From: Gallibacterium genomosp. 1
GTDB lineage: Bacteria > Pseudomonadota > Gammaproteobacteria > Enterobacterales > Pasteurellaceae
Direction of reading: 5' to 3'
Assembly (NCBI RefSeq): GCF_000771875.1
Contig: NZ_JPXX01000021.1
Location: forward strand, 62,001 to 126,000
DNA length: 64,000 bases
The position numbers and the translations under genes are program-made. Shown piece by piece: positions 52,502 to 62,694 of this stretch. Each line of letters opens with the position of its first letter. Positions within the stretch are counted from its first letter, which is position 1. The notes under the pieces are model-generated. The model was given only the letters and a program-made list of their open reading frames with translations, did not search any database and was not told where the DNA came from.

Positions 52502-53584
52502 CTATTGAGAATTATCAGGTGAACCTAATATCTGCAAGTAGTAATCACGACTGTTATCATCAAAAAGTTCACGTTTATCATTTAACACAAAACCATTCAA
52601 TTTTTCCGCTAACGTTTCCGCTGCTCTACATAACATTTTAAAGTTTACAATATCGTTCGCTGGTGACGGTAACCGCATAAATAATGTTAATCCAATAGTA
52701 GAAAAATTCTCCATATTATTAGGGTCAAATGTTCCTGGCTGTACCATATTTACCACACTGAAAATAACTTTACTTTTCACGCTGTTCACATCTAAATGGC
52801 GATGATAAATATTATATTCACCAAAAATAAAACCAAGTTCATCTAAAATCTCCTGAATGTGGACACCATAAAATTGACGATTTTCTGGTGCAACCACATA
52901 CAACATAATAAAATCAGGTTTTTTCTGAGGTGGTTCATTTGAACCTATACTGCTCTGTTCTTCAGTAGAAACAGGTTGATGAGGCTGTTCTGTTTCTGCT
53001 TGTACTGTATTTTCCTGCTGTTGTTGATATACCGCCCTCACTTCCACCTGAGAAGTAGGTTCAACAACCGATCCTTTTGATGCTTCATAAGAAACTGTAT
53101 TCTGCACAGATGCATTCATTTTTACAGTTTCAGTATTATTGAGATGATTTGATGTCGTTGAATTAGGCAAAGTAATTTTAATACTTTCAACACTTCTTGC
53201 TGTTCTTTCTTCATAATTCGGTGTTATAGTTTCCTGTTCATCCAACGGTAATTGGGTTTGATACGGCGAAGGTTGAGTCATAGGCTGAACTGTATCAACC
53301 GATTGTTGCATCGGCTCTTTCACCATTCCATAATTTGTTTGCTGAGATTGCCGAGTTACTGGGGCTGCATTTGGGGAATAAGCGTTATGAGATGTTTGTA
53401 CATCTTGACCATAAACCGAAGCTTGTGCTTGTTGTGGTGATTGTGGGGGACGATGCTGACGCTCAAATTGCTGGGCAGATTTTACAAACTGCGCTTTTTC
53501 ACGACGGCTAGACCAAACTCCGTGCCCGATTAGAACACCTAATGCAAGCACTCCAAGCAGAATTAAAATTTGCTGTAAATCCAT
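52502..53584 (-). CDS. zipA: Cell division protein ZipA
   Basis: Membrane anchor for FtsZ. The 360-aa protein has an N-terminal transmembrane helix (about 5-24), a short basic stretch, and a long Pro/Gln/Thr-rich linker (about 40-225). The C-terminal FtsZ-binding domain has IMLYVVAPENRQFYGVHIQEIL near 231, FSVVNMVQPGTFD near 280 and LTLFMRLPSP near 305. It binds the C-terminal peptide of FtsZ. Confidence 0.95.
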   Translation of the reverse strand: MDLQQILILLGVLALGVLIGHGVWSSRREKAQFVKSAQQFERQHRPPQSPQQAQASVYGQDVQTSHNAYSPNAAPVTRQSQQTNYGMVKEPMQQSVDTVQPMTQPSPYQTQLPLDEQETITPNYEERTARSVESIKITLPNSTTSNHLNNTETVKMNASVQNTVSYEASKGSVVEPTSQVEVRAVYQQQQENTVQAETEQPHQPVSTEEQSSIGSNEPPQKKPDFIMLYVVAPENRQFYGVHIQEILDELGFIFGEYNIYHRHLDVNSVKSKVIFSVVNMVQPGTFDPNNMENFSTIGLTLFMRLPSPANDIVNFKMLCRAAETLAEKLNGFVLNDKRELFDDNSRDYYLQILGSPDNSQ

Positions 53585-53743
53585 TGTAACTCACCCAATT
53601 TATTTATGGCTAAAACGTTGATTATTGTAGCGTAAACGCCTATTAGCTTACCATATTTTTTCCTTCTTGTTTGCAAAAACCTACATAGACATTCTGTAAA
53701 GTTATCGCTAAGATCAAAAATCCGTAAAATAGGAGAGGAGAAA

Positions 53744-54586
53744 ATGAAAGTAGGCCTGGTATTAGAAGGCGGAGCAATGCGAGGATTATATACCGCCGGC
53801 ATTCTAGATGTTTTTTTAGAACAAGATATTCACGTGGATGGCATTGTTGGTGTATCAGCTGGCGTTTTATTTGGTGTAAATTATCCATCAAAACAGAAAG
53901 GTCGTGCCTTACGTTACAACTTAAAATATTTAAATGATAAACGTTATATGGGGTTACACAGCCTTATCACCACCGGCAATATCGTAAACAAAGATTTTGC
54001 TTTTTATGATTTGCCAATTAATATCGATCGTTTTGATGAGCAAGCATTCATTGACTCCGGAATTGATTTCTATGCCACATTAACAAATATCGATACTGGT
54101 CAAGCTGAATATGTCAAACTATCGCATATTTTTGATCAAATGGAGGTTTTACGAGCCACTTCTGCAATGCCTTTTGTTTCTAAAATAGTGGAAATTGATG
54201 GAAAACGCTATTTAGATGGTGGAATTGCTGACAGTATACCGTTAAAAAAATGCCAACAATTAGGATATGACAAAATTATTGTTATCCTTACTCGCCCATT
54301 AGGCTATCGTAAAAAAGCGGTTAATCCATTATTATTTAAATTATTTTATGGGAAATATCCAAATTTAGTCACTAGCTTGGAACAACGTTATCTCAATTAT
54401 AATCAAAGCATTGAACAAGTTATTACAGCGGATAATAAAGGTGAAATTTTTGTTTTTAGACCTTCAAAAACACTGTCAATTAAACGAATTGAGAAAGATC
54501 CTATCAAAATTCAAGCAATGTATGATTTAGGCGTAGACGATGCACATCGGGCATTGACAGACTTAAAACATTATTTATCACATTAA
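53744..54586 (+). CDS. Patatin-like phospholipase
   Basis: The 280-aa protein shows [20 protein letters not shown] at the start (oxyanion loop), the nucleophile elbow GVSAG near 37-41 and the catalytic aspartate in [10 protein letters not shown] near 160, so the Ser-Asp dyad is complete. It resembles the YjjU type of patatin proteins. The substrate is unknown; cytoplasmic, with no signal peptide. It is followed by cysZ after 16 bases. Confidence 0.88.
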   Translation: MKVGLVLEGGAMRGLYTAGILDVFLEQDIHVDGIVGVSAGVLFGVNYPSKQKGRALRYNLKYLNDKRYMGLHSLITTGNIVNKDFAFYDLPINIDRFDEQAFIDSGIDFYATLTNIDTGQAEYVKLSHIFDQMEVLRATSAMPFVSKIVEIDGKRYLDGGIADSIPLKKCQQLGYDKIIVILTRPLGYRKKAVNPLLFKLFYGKYPNLVTSLEQRYLNYNQSIEQVITADNKGEIFVFRPSKTLSIKRIEKDPIKIQAMYDLGVDDAHRALTDLKHYLSH

Positions 54587-54602
54587 AAATAAGGAAAATA
54601 TC

Positions 54603-55346
54603 GTGAATTACTCAGAAATCAAACAAGGATGGCACTATTTTGTAATAGGCTGGCATTTAATTCGCCAAAAAGGGTTAAAACGCTTCGTTATTATACCTAT
54701 TCTGCTCAATATTTTATTACTCAGTTTTGTCTTCTGGTTATTAATGAACCAAATTGGTGATTTAACCAGTTGGATGCTCTCTTTTATACCGGCGTGGTTG
54801 GATTGGCTAAAATATATTATTACCGCTTTAGCCGTCATAACGATCCTGTTAGTCTACTATTTTATTTTTACAACATTAGCTGGGTTTATTGCTGCACCAT
54901 TTAACGGATTGCTTGCGGAAAAAGTAGAAATGTTACTGACCAAACAAGGAGGAAATAACGATGGTATTATAGATTTCATCAAAGATTTACCTCGAATGAT
55001 GAAACGTGAATGGCAAAAATTATGGTACAGCTTGCCTCGTTTTATTTTGCTCTTTATTCTTGGTTTTATTCCGGCTTTCGGACAAACTATTGTTCCTGTG
55101 CTATTTTTCTTGTTCACCGCTTGGATGCTTGCTATTCAATATTGTGACTATCCGTTTGATAACCATAAAATAGCTTTTTTACAAATGCAGAAACAATTAG
55201 CACAGCATCGTGTATTAAACGTAACTTTCGGTAGTTTAGTTGCCGTCTGCACATTTATTCCATTATTAAATTTCATCGTAATGCCTGTTGCGGTTTGTGG
55301 CGCAACTGCGCTTTGGGTGGATAAATACAAACCGCTCAATCAGTAA
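54603..55346 (+). CDS. cysZ: Sulfate transporter CysZ
   Basis: Membrane protein that imports sulfate for cysteine synthesis. It begins with GTG at 54603 ([13 protein letters not shown]), preceded by AAGGAAAAT. The 247-aa protein has four to six hydrophobic segments, the CysZ block [19 protein letters not shown] near 93, and [19 protein letters not shown] near 142. The partner cysK lies 2.7 kb downstream on the other strand. Confidence 0.92.
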   Translation: MNYSEIKQGWHYFVIGWHLIRQKGLKRFVIIPILLNILLLSFVFWLLMNQIGDLTSWMLSFIPAWLDWLKYIITALAVITILLVYYFIFTTLAGFIAAPFNGLLAEKVEMLLTKQGGNNDGIIDFIKDLPRMMKREWQKLWYSLPRFILLFILGFIPAFGQTIVPVLFFLFTAWMLAIQYCDYPFDNHKIAFLQMQKQLAQHRVLNVTFGSLVAVCTFIPLLNFIVMPVAVCGATALWVDKYKPLNQ

Positions 55347-55375
55347 TCAAACCACAATCAAAAAATTTACCAAAA

Positions 55376-55416
55376 CAAAAAGTCTTGCTTTCATTTAGTA
55401 AAAACAAGACTTTTTT
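55376..55416. terminator. Bidirectional terminator between cysZ and icd
   Basis: AAAAAGTCTTG (55377-55387) pairs with CAAGACTTTTT (55405-55415) across a 17-nt loop, with T or A runs on both sides. Confidence 0.75.
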
Positions 55417-55442
55417 CAAACGATATCAATTTAGCGAAACGC

Positions 55443-56696
55443 TTATGCCATATTGGCAATAATATCATCAGCAAAGCCGTCGGTGGAACGCAAAGTTGCA
55501 CCTTCCAACATATCTGCGAAATCTGCGGTTACTGTCTTATTGGCAATCGTTTTAGAAACGGCATTCACCACCAAATCTGCAGCTTCAAACCAGCCTAAAT
55601 GACGAAGCATCATTTCACCGCTTAAAATCAATGACCCCGGATTACCGATATTTTTACCGGCAATTTTCGGAGCAGTACCGTGAGTTGCTTCAAAAATCGC
55701 TGCTTCTGTACCAATATTTGCTCCCGGTGCAATACCGATACCGCCCACTTGAGCCGCTAACGCATCTGAAATATAGTCACCATTCAAGTTCAATGTTGCA
55801 ATGACATCATATTCTGTCGGATGAAGAAGCACTTCTTGCAAGAAAGCATCTGCGATACAATCTTTAATCACGATTTCTTTGCCGGTTTTCGGATTAGTCA
55901 ATTTCATCCACGGGCCTTTATCAATTAAAGTTGCGCCGAACTCCTCAGCCACTTGGTAACCCCACTCTTTAAATGCACCTTCGGTAAATTTCATAATATT
56001 ACCTTTATGTACAATAGTTAAAGAATCACGATTGTTATCAATCACATACTGCAATGCGGCACGCACTAAACGTTGTGTACCCTGTTTTGAAACCGGTTTA
56101 ACCCCAATTCCGCAATCTTCAGGGAAACGAATTTTCTTCACGCCCATCTCTTTTTGTAAAAACTCAATCACCTTATTAGCTTCTGCTGAACCGGCAACCC
56201 ACTCGATTCCGGCATAAATATCTTCAGAGTTTTCACGGAAAATCACCATATCAACCAATTCAGGATGTTTAACCGGACTTGGTGTGCCATCATAATAACG
56301 AATAGGACGCAAGCAGTTATAAAGATCCAAACCTTGACGCATCGCCACATTCAAAGAACGAATACCGCCACCAACTGGTGTCATCAAAGGCCCTTTAATT
56401 GCAACGTGATATTCACGAATTGCCGCAACGGTTTCATCTGGTAGCCAAGTATCACCACCATATAATTGATTTGCTTTACCACCAGCATAAATTTCCATCC
56501 ATTGAATTTTACGTTTACCGCCGTAAGCCTTTTCAACAGCAGCATCAATCACTTTCTTCATCGCCGGCGTAACATCAACACCAATACCATCCCCCTCAAT
56601 AAAAGGAATAATAGGTTGATCTGGAACAATTAATTGACCATTTGCATTAAGTTGAATTTTTTCGCCTTGAGTTGGTTTTTGGATATGAGTTTGCAT
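55443..56696 (-). CDS. icd: NADP-dependent isocitrate dehydrogenase
   Basis: TCA-cycle enzyme converting isocitrate to 2-oxoglutarate. The 417-aa protein has [18 protein letters not shown] near 28. The regulatory and substrate serine lies in [12 protein letters not shown] near 110, [13 protein letters not shown] near 153, and the NADP site includes [18 protein letters not shown] near 340. It is divergent from rluE, the same neighbour as in E. coli. Confidence 0.97.
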   Translation of the reverse strand: MQTHIQKPTQGEKIQLNANGQLIVPDQPIIPFIEGDGIGVDVTPAMKKVIDAAVEKAYGGKRKIQWMEIYAGGKANQLYGGDTWLPDETVAAIREYHVAIKGPLMTPVGGGIRSLNVAMRQGLDLYNCLRPIRYYDGTPSPVKHPELVDMVIFRENSEDIYAGIEWVAGSAEANKVIEFLQKEMGVKKIRFPEDCGIGVKPVSKQGTQRLVRAALQYVIDNNRDSLTIVHKGNIMKFTEGAFKEWGYQVAEEFGATLIDKGPWMKLTNPKTGKEIVIKDCIADAFLQEVLLHPTEYDVIATLNLNGDYISDALAAQVGGIGIAPGANIGTEAAIFEATHGTAPKIAGKNIGNPGSLILSGEMMLRHLGWFEAADLVVNAVSKTIANKTVTADFADMLEGATLRSTDGFADDIIANMA

Positions 56697-56859
56697 AATT
56701 TGCCCTTTTCAGTTAGAAAAAAAGAAAATCGCTGATTGTCTTTGCCATTTACAAAAGTAAATGCAATCAGTAATACAGAAAATGGCTTTTAGTATAAAAT
56801 AAACTACATAATAGACAAGTTAACTACATCACATTTTTAACATTTTTTTAAAAACTATT

Positions 56860-57540
56860 ATGGAAAAATTTTATCCTCATCGTAAAAAAACAGGTTATCG
56901 GCGCACTGAAAAACCAAAATTGCATTTAGAACAAATTAAAGTAGTGCTTTTTAATAAGCCATACGATGTGCTGACACAATTTACTGATGAACAAGGACGC
57001 AAAACTTTAAAGAGTTTTATCCATATTCCCAATATCTATCCTTGTGGGCGTTTGGATCGTGATAGCGAAGGGTTATTGTTATTAACTAATCACGGAGAAA
57101 TTCAACATCGATTAACTACACCAACATTTAAATCGAAAAAAACTTACTGGGTTCAAGTAGAAGGTATCCCGTCCGAACAAGATCTTGAATCGTTACGGCA
57201 AGGTGTCATTTTGAAAGATGGGAAAACATTACCAGCAATAGTCAAATTAATTCCACCACCACAAAATTTATGGCAACGCAATCCGCCAATTAGGGAACGA
57301 AAAACTATTCCAACCAGCTGGTTAGAGATCTCTATTCACGAAGGCAGAAATCGTCAAGTTCGGAGAATGACTGCACATATCGGTTACCCAACTTTACGAC
57401 TAATCCGCATAGCAACCGCTGGTTTGAATCTTTTCGATTTTCCTCAACTACAACTTGGCTGCAGTTATTCATTAAATCCGAACGAAATAAAACAATTATT
57501 GACTCGATTAAAACTTAAAATTAAGGAGCAACTATGTTAA
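56860..57540 (+). CDS. rluE: 23S rRNA pseudouridine(2457) synthase RluE
   Basis: A 226-aa RsuA-family synthase. After a basic N-terminus, [14 protein letters not shown] near 29 starts the catalytic domain. The catalytic aspartate is in [18 protein letters not shown] near 65, and [17 protein letters not shown] near 165 is the late family motif. No S4 domain is visible, as expected for RluE. It overlaps nudJ by 7 bases. Confidence 0.94.
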   Translation: MEKFYPHRKKTGYRRTEKPKLHLEQIKVVLFNKPYDVLTQFTDEQGRKTLKSFIHIPNIYPCGRLDRDSEGLLLLTNHGEIQHRLTTPTFKSKKTYWVQVEGIPSEQDLESLRQGVILKDGKTLPAIVKLIPPPQNLWQRNPPIRERKTIPTSWLEISIHEGRNRQVRRMTAHIGYPTLRLIRIATAGLNLFDFPQLQLGCSYSLNPNEIKQLLTRLKLKIKEQLC

Positions 57541-57995
57541 ATCCACGTATTACAATGGCTTGCGTTGTGCATTGTCAGGATAAGTTTTTATTTGTTGAAG
57601 AGTTTGAATATGGCAAGATGACACTCAATCAGCCCGCCGGTCATCTTGAGGAAAATGAAACTTTATTAGAAGGGGCAAAACGTGAATTGTTTGAAGAAAC
57701 CGGTATTACTGCCGAAATGCAACAATTACTAGGCGTTTATCAATGGCACGCTCCTCGTTCAGGAAAAGACTATTTCCGTTTTGTTTTTATTGTCGAATTA
57801 GAAAAATGTCTGGAAACACAACCGCACGACAAAGACATCAACGGTGCATTATGGCTAACAATTGATGAGTTTCAGCATTATATTCAACAACCCGGTAATG
57901 CTGCTCGTAATCCGTTGGTTTGGCAAGCATTACAAGATTACATTGCCGGAAAACGTTTCCCTTTGTCGGTATTACAATGTTTTAATTTTACTTAA
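57534..57995 (+). CDS. nudJ: Phosphatase NudJ (Nudix hydrolase)
   Basis: The 153-aa Nudix protein hydrolyses thiamine and nucleoside pyrophosphates in E. coli. The Nudix box [23 protein letters not shown] spans about 36-58 with all consensus residues (split as [12 protein letters not shown] and REL..EETG). Coupled to rluE as in E. coli; the mnmA gene that usually follows is absent. Confidence 0.93.
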   Translation: MLNPRITMACVVHCQDKFLFVEEFEYGKMTLNQPAGHLEENETLLEGAKRELFEETGITAEMQQLLGVYQWHAPRSGKDYFRFVFIVELEKCLETQPHDKDINGALWLTIDEFQHYIQQPGNAARNPLVWQALQDYIAGKRFPLSVLQCFNFT

Positions 57996-58019
57996 GCAAT
58001 TTGTGAGCATTGCAGATAT

Positions 58020-58049
58020 AAAAAGACAGACTGCTATTAAAGCAGTCTG
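58020..58049 (-). terminator. Terminator of cysK
   Basis: A perfect 9-bp stem CAGACTGCT / AGCAGTCTG (58027-58035, 58041-58049) with loop ATTAA and a T run on the minus strand. It may also act weakly for nudJ. Confidence 0.8.
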
Positions 58050-58069
58050 AATGATTATTTTATAATTAA

Positions 58070-59020
58070 TTAAATTTCAATATCAGCGAAAAGAGGGGTA
58101 CTTAAATAACGTTCCACTGCAGAAGGCAAAATTGCTACAATTAATTTATCTTTAAACTCTGGTAATTTTGCCAAACGATCAGCTGCCGCCACTGCCGCAC
58201 CGGAAGAAATGCCAACTAATAAGCCCTCTTTTTCCAATAATTTACGTGCGGTTTTAATCGCTGTATCGCTATCCACTTTTTCTACACGATCAATTAAAGA
58301 CAAATCAAGATTTTTGGGAATAAAGCCGGCGCCGATACCTTGAATTTTGTGTGAGCCTGGCTTTAATTCTTCACCTGCAAGATATTGCGTAATCACCGGC
58401 GATTCTTCCGGCTCAACTGCTACGGATATAATATTTTTCTTTTGATCTAATTTGATGTATTGAGAAATACCGGTAATTGTACCGCCTGTTCCCACGCCAG
58501 CAACTAAAACATCAATTTTACCTTCACTATCGTTCCAAATTTCAGGACCTGTAGTCTGACGATGAATTGCAGGATTAGCTGGATTTTCAAATTGTTTTAG
58601 CATTACATAGCGATTAGGATCAGAATTCAAAATTTCTTCCGCTTTAGCTATCGCCCCTTTCATTCCTTTTGTGCCTTCAGTCAATACAAGGTTTACACCT
58701 AAACTTTTAAGCAATTTTTTGCGTTCATTACTCATTGTTTCCGGCATTGTAATGGTGATTTTATAACCTCTTGCCGCTGCCACATAAGCAAGAGCAATAC
58801 CGGTATTACCGCTGGTTGCATCAATAATTTCTTTATCTTTGGTAAGAATGCCATCTTTTTCCGCCTGCCAAACCATATTGGCACCGATACGGCATTTCAC
58901 ACTAAAACTTGGATTTCTACCTTCTACTTTTACTACTAAATTTCCATTTTGACCAAAGTGTTGTAAACGCACTAACGGTGTATGCCCGATACTTAATGAA
59001 TTGTCTGCATAAATAGTCAT
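58070..59020 (-). CDS. cysK: Cysteine synthase A (O-acetylserine sulfhydrylase)
   Basis: PLP enzyme making cysteine from O-acetylserine and sulfide. In 316 aa the PLP lysine is in [14 protein letters not shown] near 42, the substrate loop is [12 protein letters not shown] near 68, the phosphate-binding loop is [12 protein letters not shown] near 176, and SSGAAVAAA is near 270. It ends in the FADIEI region, typical of CysK. Confidence 0.96.
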   Translation of the reverse strand: MTIYADNSLSIGHTPLVRLQHFGQNGNLVVKVEGRNPSFSVKCRIGANMVWQAEKDGILTKDKEIIDATSGNTGIALAYVAAARGYKITITMPETMSNERKKLLKSLGVNLVLTEGTKGMKGAIAKAEEILNSDPNRYVMLKQFENPANPAIHRQTTGPEIWNDSEGKIDVLVAGVGTGGTITGISQYIKLDQKKNIISVAVEPEESPVITQYLAGEELKPGSHKIQGIGAGFIPKNLDLSLIDRVEKVDSDTAIKTARKLLEKEGLLVGISSGAAVAAADRLAKLPEFKDKLIVAILPSAVERYLSTPLFADIEI

Positions 59021-59186
59021 AATTGCTCCTAAATAATCTGTTTTATCTATTTGAATAGACTTAGATTACTCTTAACTGACACATATGAATAATGGTTATT
59101 GGCTATATTTTATAACTAAAAAGAATATTGATGATTTTTGTTATAATATCTGCTGTTTAATGCGCATAAAAATTTGTTGCTTACAC

Positions 59187-59210
59187 AAAAAAGCCCTGAA
59201 TAATCAGGGC
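59187..59210 (-). terminator. Terminator of acs
   Basis: Stem GCCCTGA / TCAGGGC (59193-59199, 59204-59210) with a 4-nt loop and a T6 run on the minus strand. Confidence 0.9.
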
Positions 59211-59226
59211 GTTATATCGTTAAATA

Positions 59227-61191
59227 TTACAGAATTTGCCGTTGTAGCTGTCCAATAATTTGCGGATTTTCTAAAGTAGAAACATCTTGGGTAATCACTT
59301 CATTTTTCGCAATAGAACGCAATAGACGGCGCATAATCTTGCCGGAACGAGTTTTTGGCAAGTTGTCAGCAAAGCGAATATCTTCAGGTCGTGCTATTTT
59401 ACCGATTTCTTGAGATACCCACTGTTTCAACTCTTCTGCCACTTGTTTTGCTTCATCATCATCAATGAAAGCTTGATTAAGCACTACAAACGCTACTATC
59501 GATTCACCTTTAATTTCATCCGGTTTACCAACTACCGCTGCTTCGGCAACTTTTTCATTCGCTACTAATGCTGATTCAATTTCCATTGTGCCTAAACGAT
59601 GACCAGAAACATTCAATACATCATCCGTTCGTCCTAAAATCCAGAAATAACCATCTTCATCACGGTGCGCGGAGTCACCGGCAACATAGTATTTGCCACC
59701 CAACTCTTCAGGAAAATAAGTTTTTTTATAACGTTCATCGTCATTCCAAATAGTACGTAACATTGACGGGAACGGACGTTTAATCACTAACATACCGCCA
59801 TTACCATTCGTAACTTTATTGCCTTCTTCATCAACGACATCTGCCATAATGCCTGGTTGTGGTAATGTACAAGAACCTGGTTTCAACGCAGTAACTCCCG
59901 GCAAAGGTGATAACATAATTGAACCTGTTTCCGTTTGCCACCAAGTATCCACAATAGGACATCTCTCCTTACCAATAACCTGATAAAACCACATCCAAGC
60001 CGATGGGTTAATCGGTTCACCAACACTACCTAATAAGCGCAATGAGGAGAGATCATATTTCTTAGGGATATGATCACCGAAACGTGTCAATGAACGAATT
60101 AAGGTTGGAGAAGTGTAGAAAACATTCACTTTATGACGCTGAATAATACGCCAAATACGACCTGCATCCGGATAACTCGGTACACCTTCATAAATCACTT
60201 GCGTTGCACCATTTGCCAAAGGCCCGTAACAAACATAAGAGTGACCAGTGATCCAACCCACATCGGCACTACACCAATACACATCATCCGCTTTGTTATC
60301 AAAAATATTACGGAAGCTGTTAAGTGCGCCTAATAAATAACCGGCAGTGCTATGAACAATGCCTTTTGGTTTTCCGGTTGAGCCAGAAGTATAAAGAATA
60401 AAAAGTGGTTCTTCCGCATCCATCCACTCCGGTTCACAAAAATCCGGTTGATCTTTAGAAAGTTCGTGCCACCAAAGATCGCGCCCCTCTTGCCACGGAG
60501 TATCGATATTTAAACGATAATAGACGATTACTTTTTCAATTGAATCACATCCCATTTCAAGCGCACTATCTACCGTTTCTTTTAATGGGATAATTTTTCC
60601 ACCACGTAAGCCTCCATTAGCTGTAATCACCATTTTAGCCTGAGCGTCTTCAATACGATCACGCAAAGCACTTGCTGAAAATCCTCCGAAAACAACGGAA
60701 TGGATAGCACCGATTCGGGCACACGCCTGCATTGCAATCACAGCCTCTGCTAACATTGGCATATAAATCACAATACGGTCACCTTTTTTCACTCCTTGTT
60801 CACGCAGCGCATTAGCAAAACGGCAGACACGGTTGTGTAGCTGTTTATAGGTGTAAGTATTGACCTGTCCGAAATCTGATTCAAAAATAAGAGCAACTTT
60901 ATTGCCTTTATCCGGAAGATGACGATCCAAGCAGTTATATGAGGCATTAAGTTTGCCATCAATAAACCATTTATAAAACGGTGCATTACTGCCATCAAAA
61001 ATAGTCATAAACGGTTTTTTCCAACTAATTAATTCTCTAGCCAAATCTGCCCAATAATGTAGGTAATCTTCATCTGCAAATTTCCATAATTGTCGGTACT
61101 GTTCATCATTGCCGATGTTCGCTTGTTGTCGAAATTCATCACTTGGTGGAAAAACTCGATCTTCTTTTAAAATTGAATCTAATTGTTGCAT
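59227..61191 (-). CDS. acs: Acetyl-CoA synthetase
   Basis: AMP-forming ligase activating acetate to acetyl-CoA. The 654-aa protein has the ATP motif [16 protein letters not shown] near 267, [12 protein letters not shown] near 416, the hinge region [21 protein letters not shown] near 510, and the acetylatable lysine in [14 protein letters not shown] near 612. The -strand leader has an AT-rich 277-base region up to 61468 with a perfect CRP right half (TCACA at 61321-61325) but a poor left half. Confidence 0.97.
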   Translation of the reverse strand: MQQLDSILKEDRVFPPSDEFRQQANIGNDEQYRQLWKFADEDYLHYWADLARELISWKKPFMTIFDGSNAPFYKWFIDGKLNASYNCLDRHLPDKGNKVALIFESDFGQVNTYTYKQLHNRVCRFANALREQGVKKGDRIVIYMPMLAEAVIAMQACARIGAIHSVVFGGFSASALRDRIEDAQAKMVITANGGLRGGKIIPLKETVDSALEMGCDSIEKVIVYYRLNIDTPWQEGRDLWWHELSKDQPDFCEPEWMDAEEPLFILYTSGSTGKPKGIVHSTAGYLLGALNSFRNIFDNKADDVYWCSADVGWITGHSYVCYGPLANGATQVIYEGVPSYPDAGRIWRIIQRHKVNVFYTSPTLIRSLTRFGDHIPKKYDLSSLRLLGSVGEPINPSAWMWFYQVIGKERCPIVDTWWQTETGSIMLSPLPGVTALKPGSCTLPQPGIMADVVDEEGNKVTNGNGGMLVIKRPFPSMLRTIWNDDERYKKTYFPEELGGKYYVAGDSAHRDEDGYFWILGRTDDVLNVSGHRLGTMEIESALVANEKVAEAAVVGKPDEIKGESIVAFVVLNQAFIDDDEAKQVAEELKQWVSQEIGKIARPEDIRFADNLPKTRSGKIMRRLLRSIAKNEVITQDVSTLENPQIIGQLQRQIL

Positions 61192-61427
61192 AGGGTTCTT
61201 CTCCTCTATTGATGGATAAGCAAGCGATGCACCACATTACGAATCGCCAATGAAACTTTTAAGTTATACAAAAGTTAAAAAATAAGCAATTTAAAGTTAA
61301 TTAAATGTTTGATGCATAGATCACATTTTTGAAAAAATTTTTGTTAGAATGAGAAAATTTACAAAAATAAGTAAGGAATGAGTTTAAATATTAACCAAAA
61401 TATGATTAATAATTAGATTTATATTGG

Positions 61428-61451
61428 AAGCCGAGCATAAACACTCGGCTT
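61428..61451 (-). terminator. Possible terminator of prpF
   Basis: AAGCCGAG / CTCGGCTT (61428-61435, 61444-61451) forms an 8-bp stem right after the prpF stop. The following sequence on the minus strand is only moderately T-rich, so efficiency is uncertain. Confidence 0.5.
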
Positions 61452-61468
61452 TATCGGCTTTAAAAGAT

Positions 61469-62643
61469 TCAGAAAGTGTCTGCCGGCACAAACACATATC
61501 CTTCCATCAGAATTCTGGCACTACGGCTTAATGTTGCACTTTTCACAACTGGCTTACCATTTTGATTTTCAATGATTGCTCCTACTTTTAAGGCACCTGA
61601 TGGATGCCCGAATGTAACGCTTTTTTTCTCACCCCCACCGGCAGCCAAATTAACCAAAGTTCCAGAAATGCAAGCTGCAACACCAATTGCAACAGAAGCT
61701 GTTCCCATCATTGCGTGATGCAATTTTTGCATAGATAACGCTCGCACAAGCAGATCAATGCTATCCGCTTTTACCTCTTTACCGCTTGAAGTAATAAAAT
61801 CTTTTGCCGGTGCGACAAAGGCAATTTTAGGCGTATGCTGTTTGGATTCAGCCTCTTTCTCATTGGCAATCAAGCCCATTTTCAATGCACCGGCAATTCT
61901 AATCCGTTCAAATCTATCTAATGCCGCTTGCTCACTATTAATATCACGCTGTAATTCTTTCCCTGTATATCCGATTTCATCAGCATTCACAAAAATCGTC
62001 GGGATACCAGCCGTGATTAAGGTAGCCTGAAGTGTACCAATTTCAGGTACTGTCAAAGTATCAACCAAATTTCCAGTTGGAAATAAGGCATCATTCGGAT
62101 CAACTGGTTCTACAAATTCCAAGACAATCTCTTCCGCTGGAAAAGCAACTCCGTCAATATAATAATCTCCGATTTCTTTCACTACACCATTAACCATTCT
62201 GACATAGCAAAAAATCGTTTTCTTGATATTAGCCTGCCAAATTCTTACGCAACAAACTCCATTTTCCGGAACATTCTCCACCAAACCTTCTTTAATGGCA
62301 AAAGCCCCTACTGCACTGGACAAATTGCCACAATTACCACTCATATCAACAACATCTTTATCAATAGCGACTTGACAAAAATAGTAATCGACATCGTGGT
62401 TAGCAACTGTGCTTTTTCCAACCAACACAACCTTAGATGTAGAAGAAGTTGCGCCCCCATTCCATCTATTTGTTGTTTATAGAGATCTGGACTACCTACA
62501 ATTCGTTGTACCAATTTATCCCGTTTTTTAGGATCTTGCCGTACCTCTTCGGGCAGATCCGCTATATTGATAAATGTACCTTTTGAAGTGCCACCACGCA
62601 TATAGGTCGCTCTGATTTTAATTTGCGGTTTATACTCACTCAT
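61469..62643 (-). pseudogene. prpF: 2-methylaconitate isomerase PrpF, interrupted by a one-base frameshift
   Basis: The N-terminal part (MSEYKPQIKIRATYMRGGTS to QIDGMG, from 62643) and the remainder (from ATSSTSKVVLVG on, to 61469) lie in different frames and join at a G run whose + strand image is C5 at 62454-62458. Adding one G gives a seamless 391-aa protein of family length, reading QIDGMGGATSSTSKVV. PrpF isomerises 2-methylaconitate made by AcnD in the 2-methylcitrate cycle. As written the product would end after about 100 residues. It could be a real mutation, phase variation or a sequencing error. Confidence 0.88.
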
Positions 62644-62694
62644 AGATTTCCACCTTAAAACAAAATAGTTTATTTATTGTTTTCGGATTACTAT

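Noticed and set aside
61310-61325. CRP site upstream of acs
   Set aside because: The right half is perfect but the left half matches TGTGA at only two of five positions. Control of acs by CRP is plausible from other species but not shown here.
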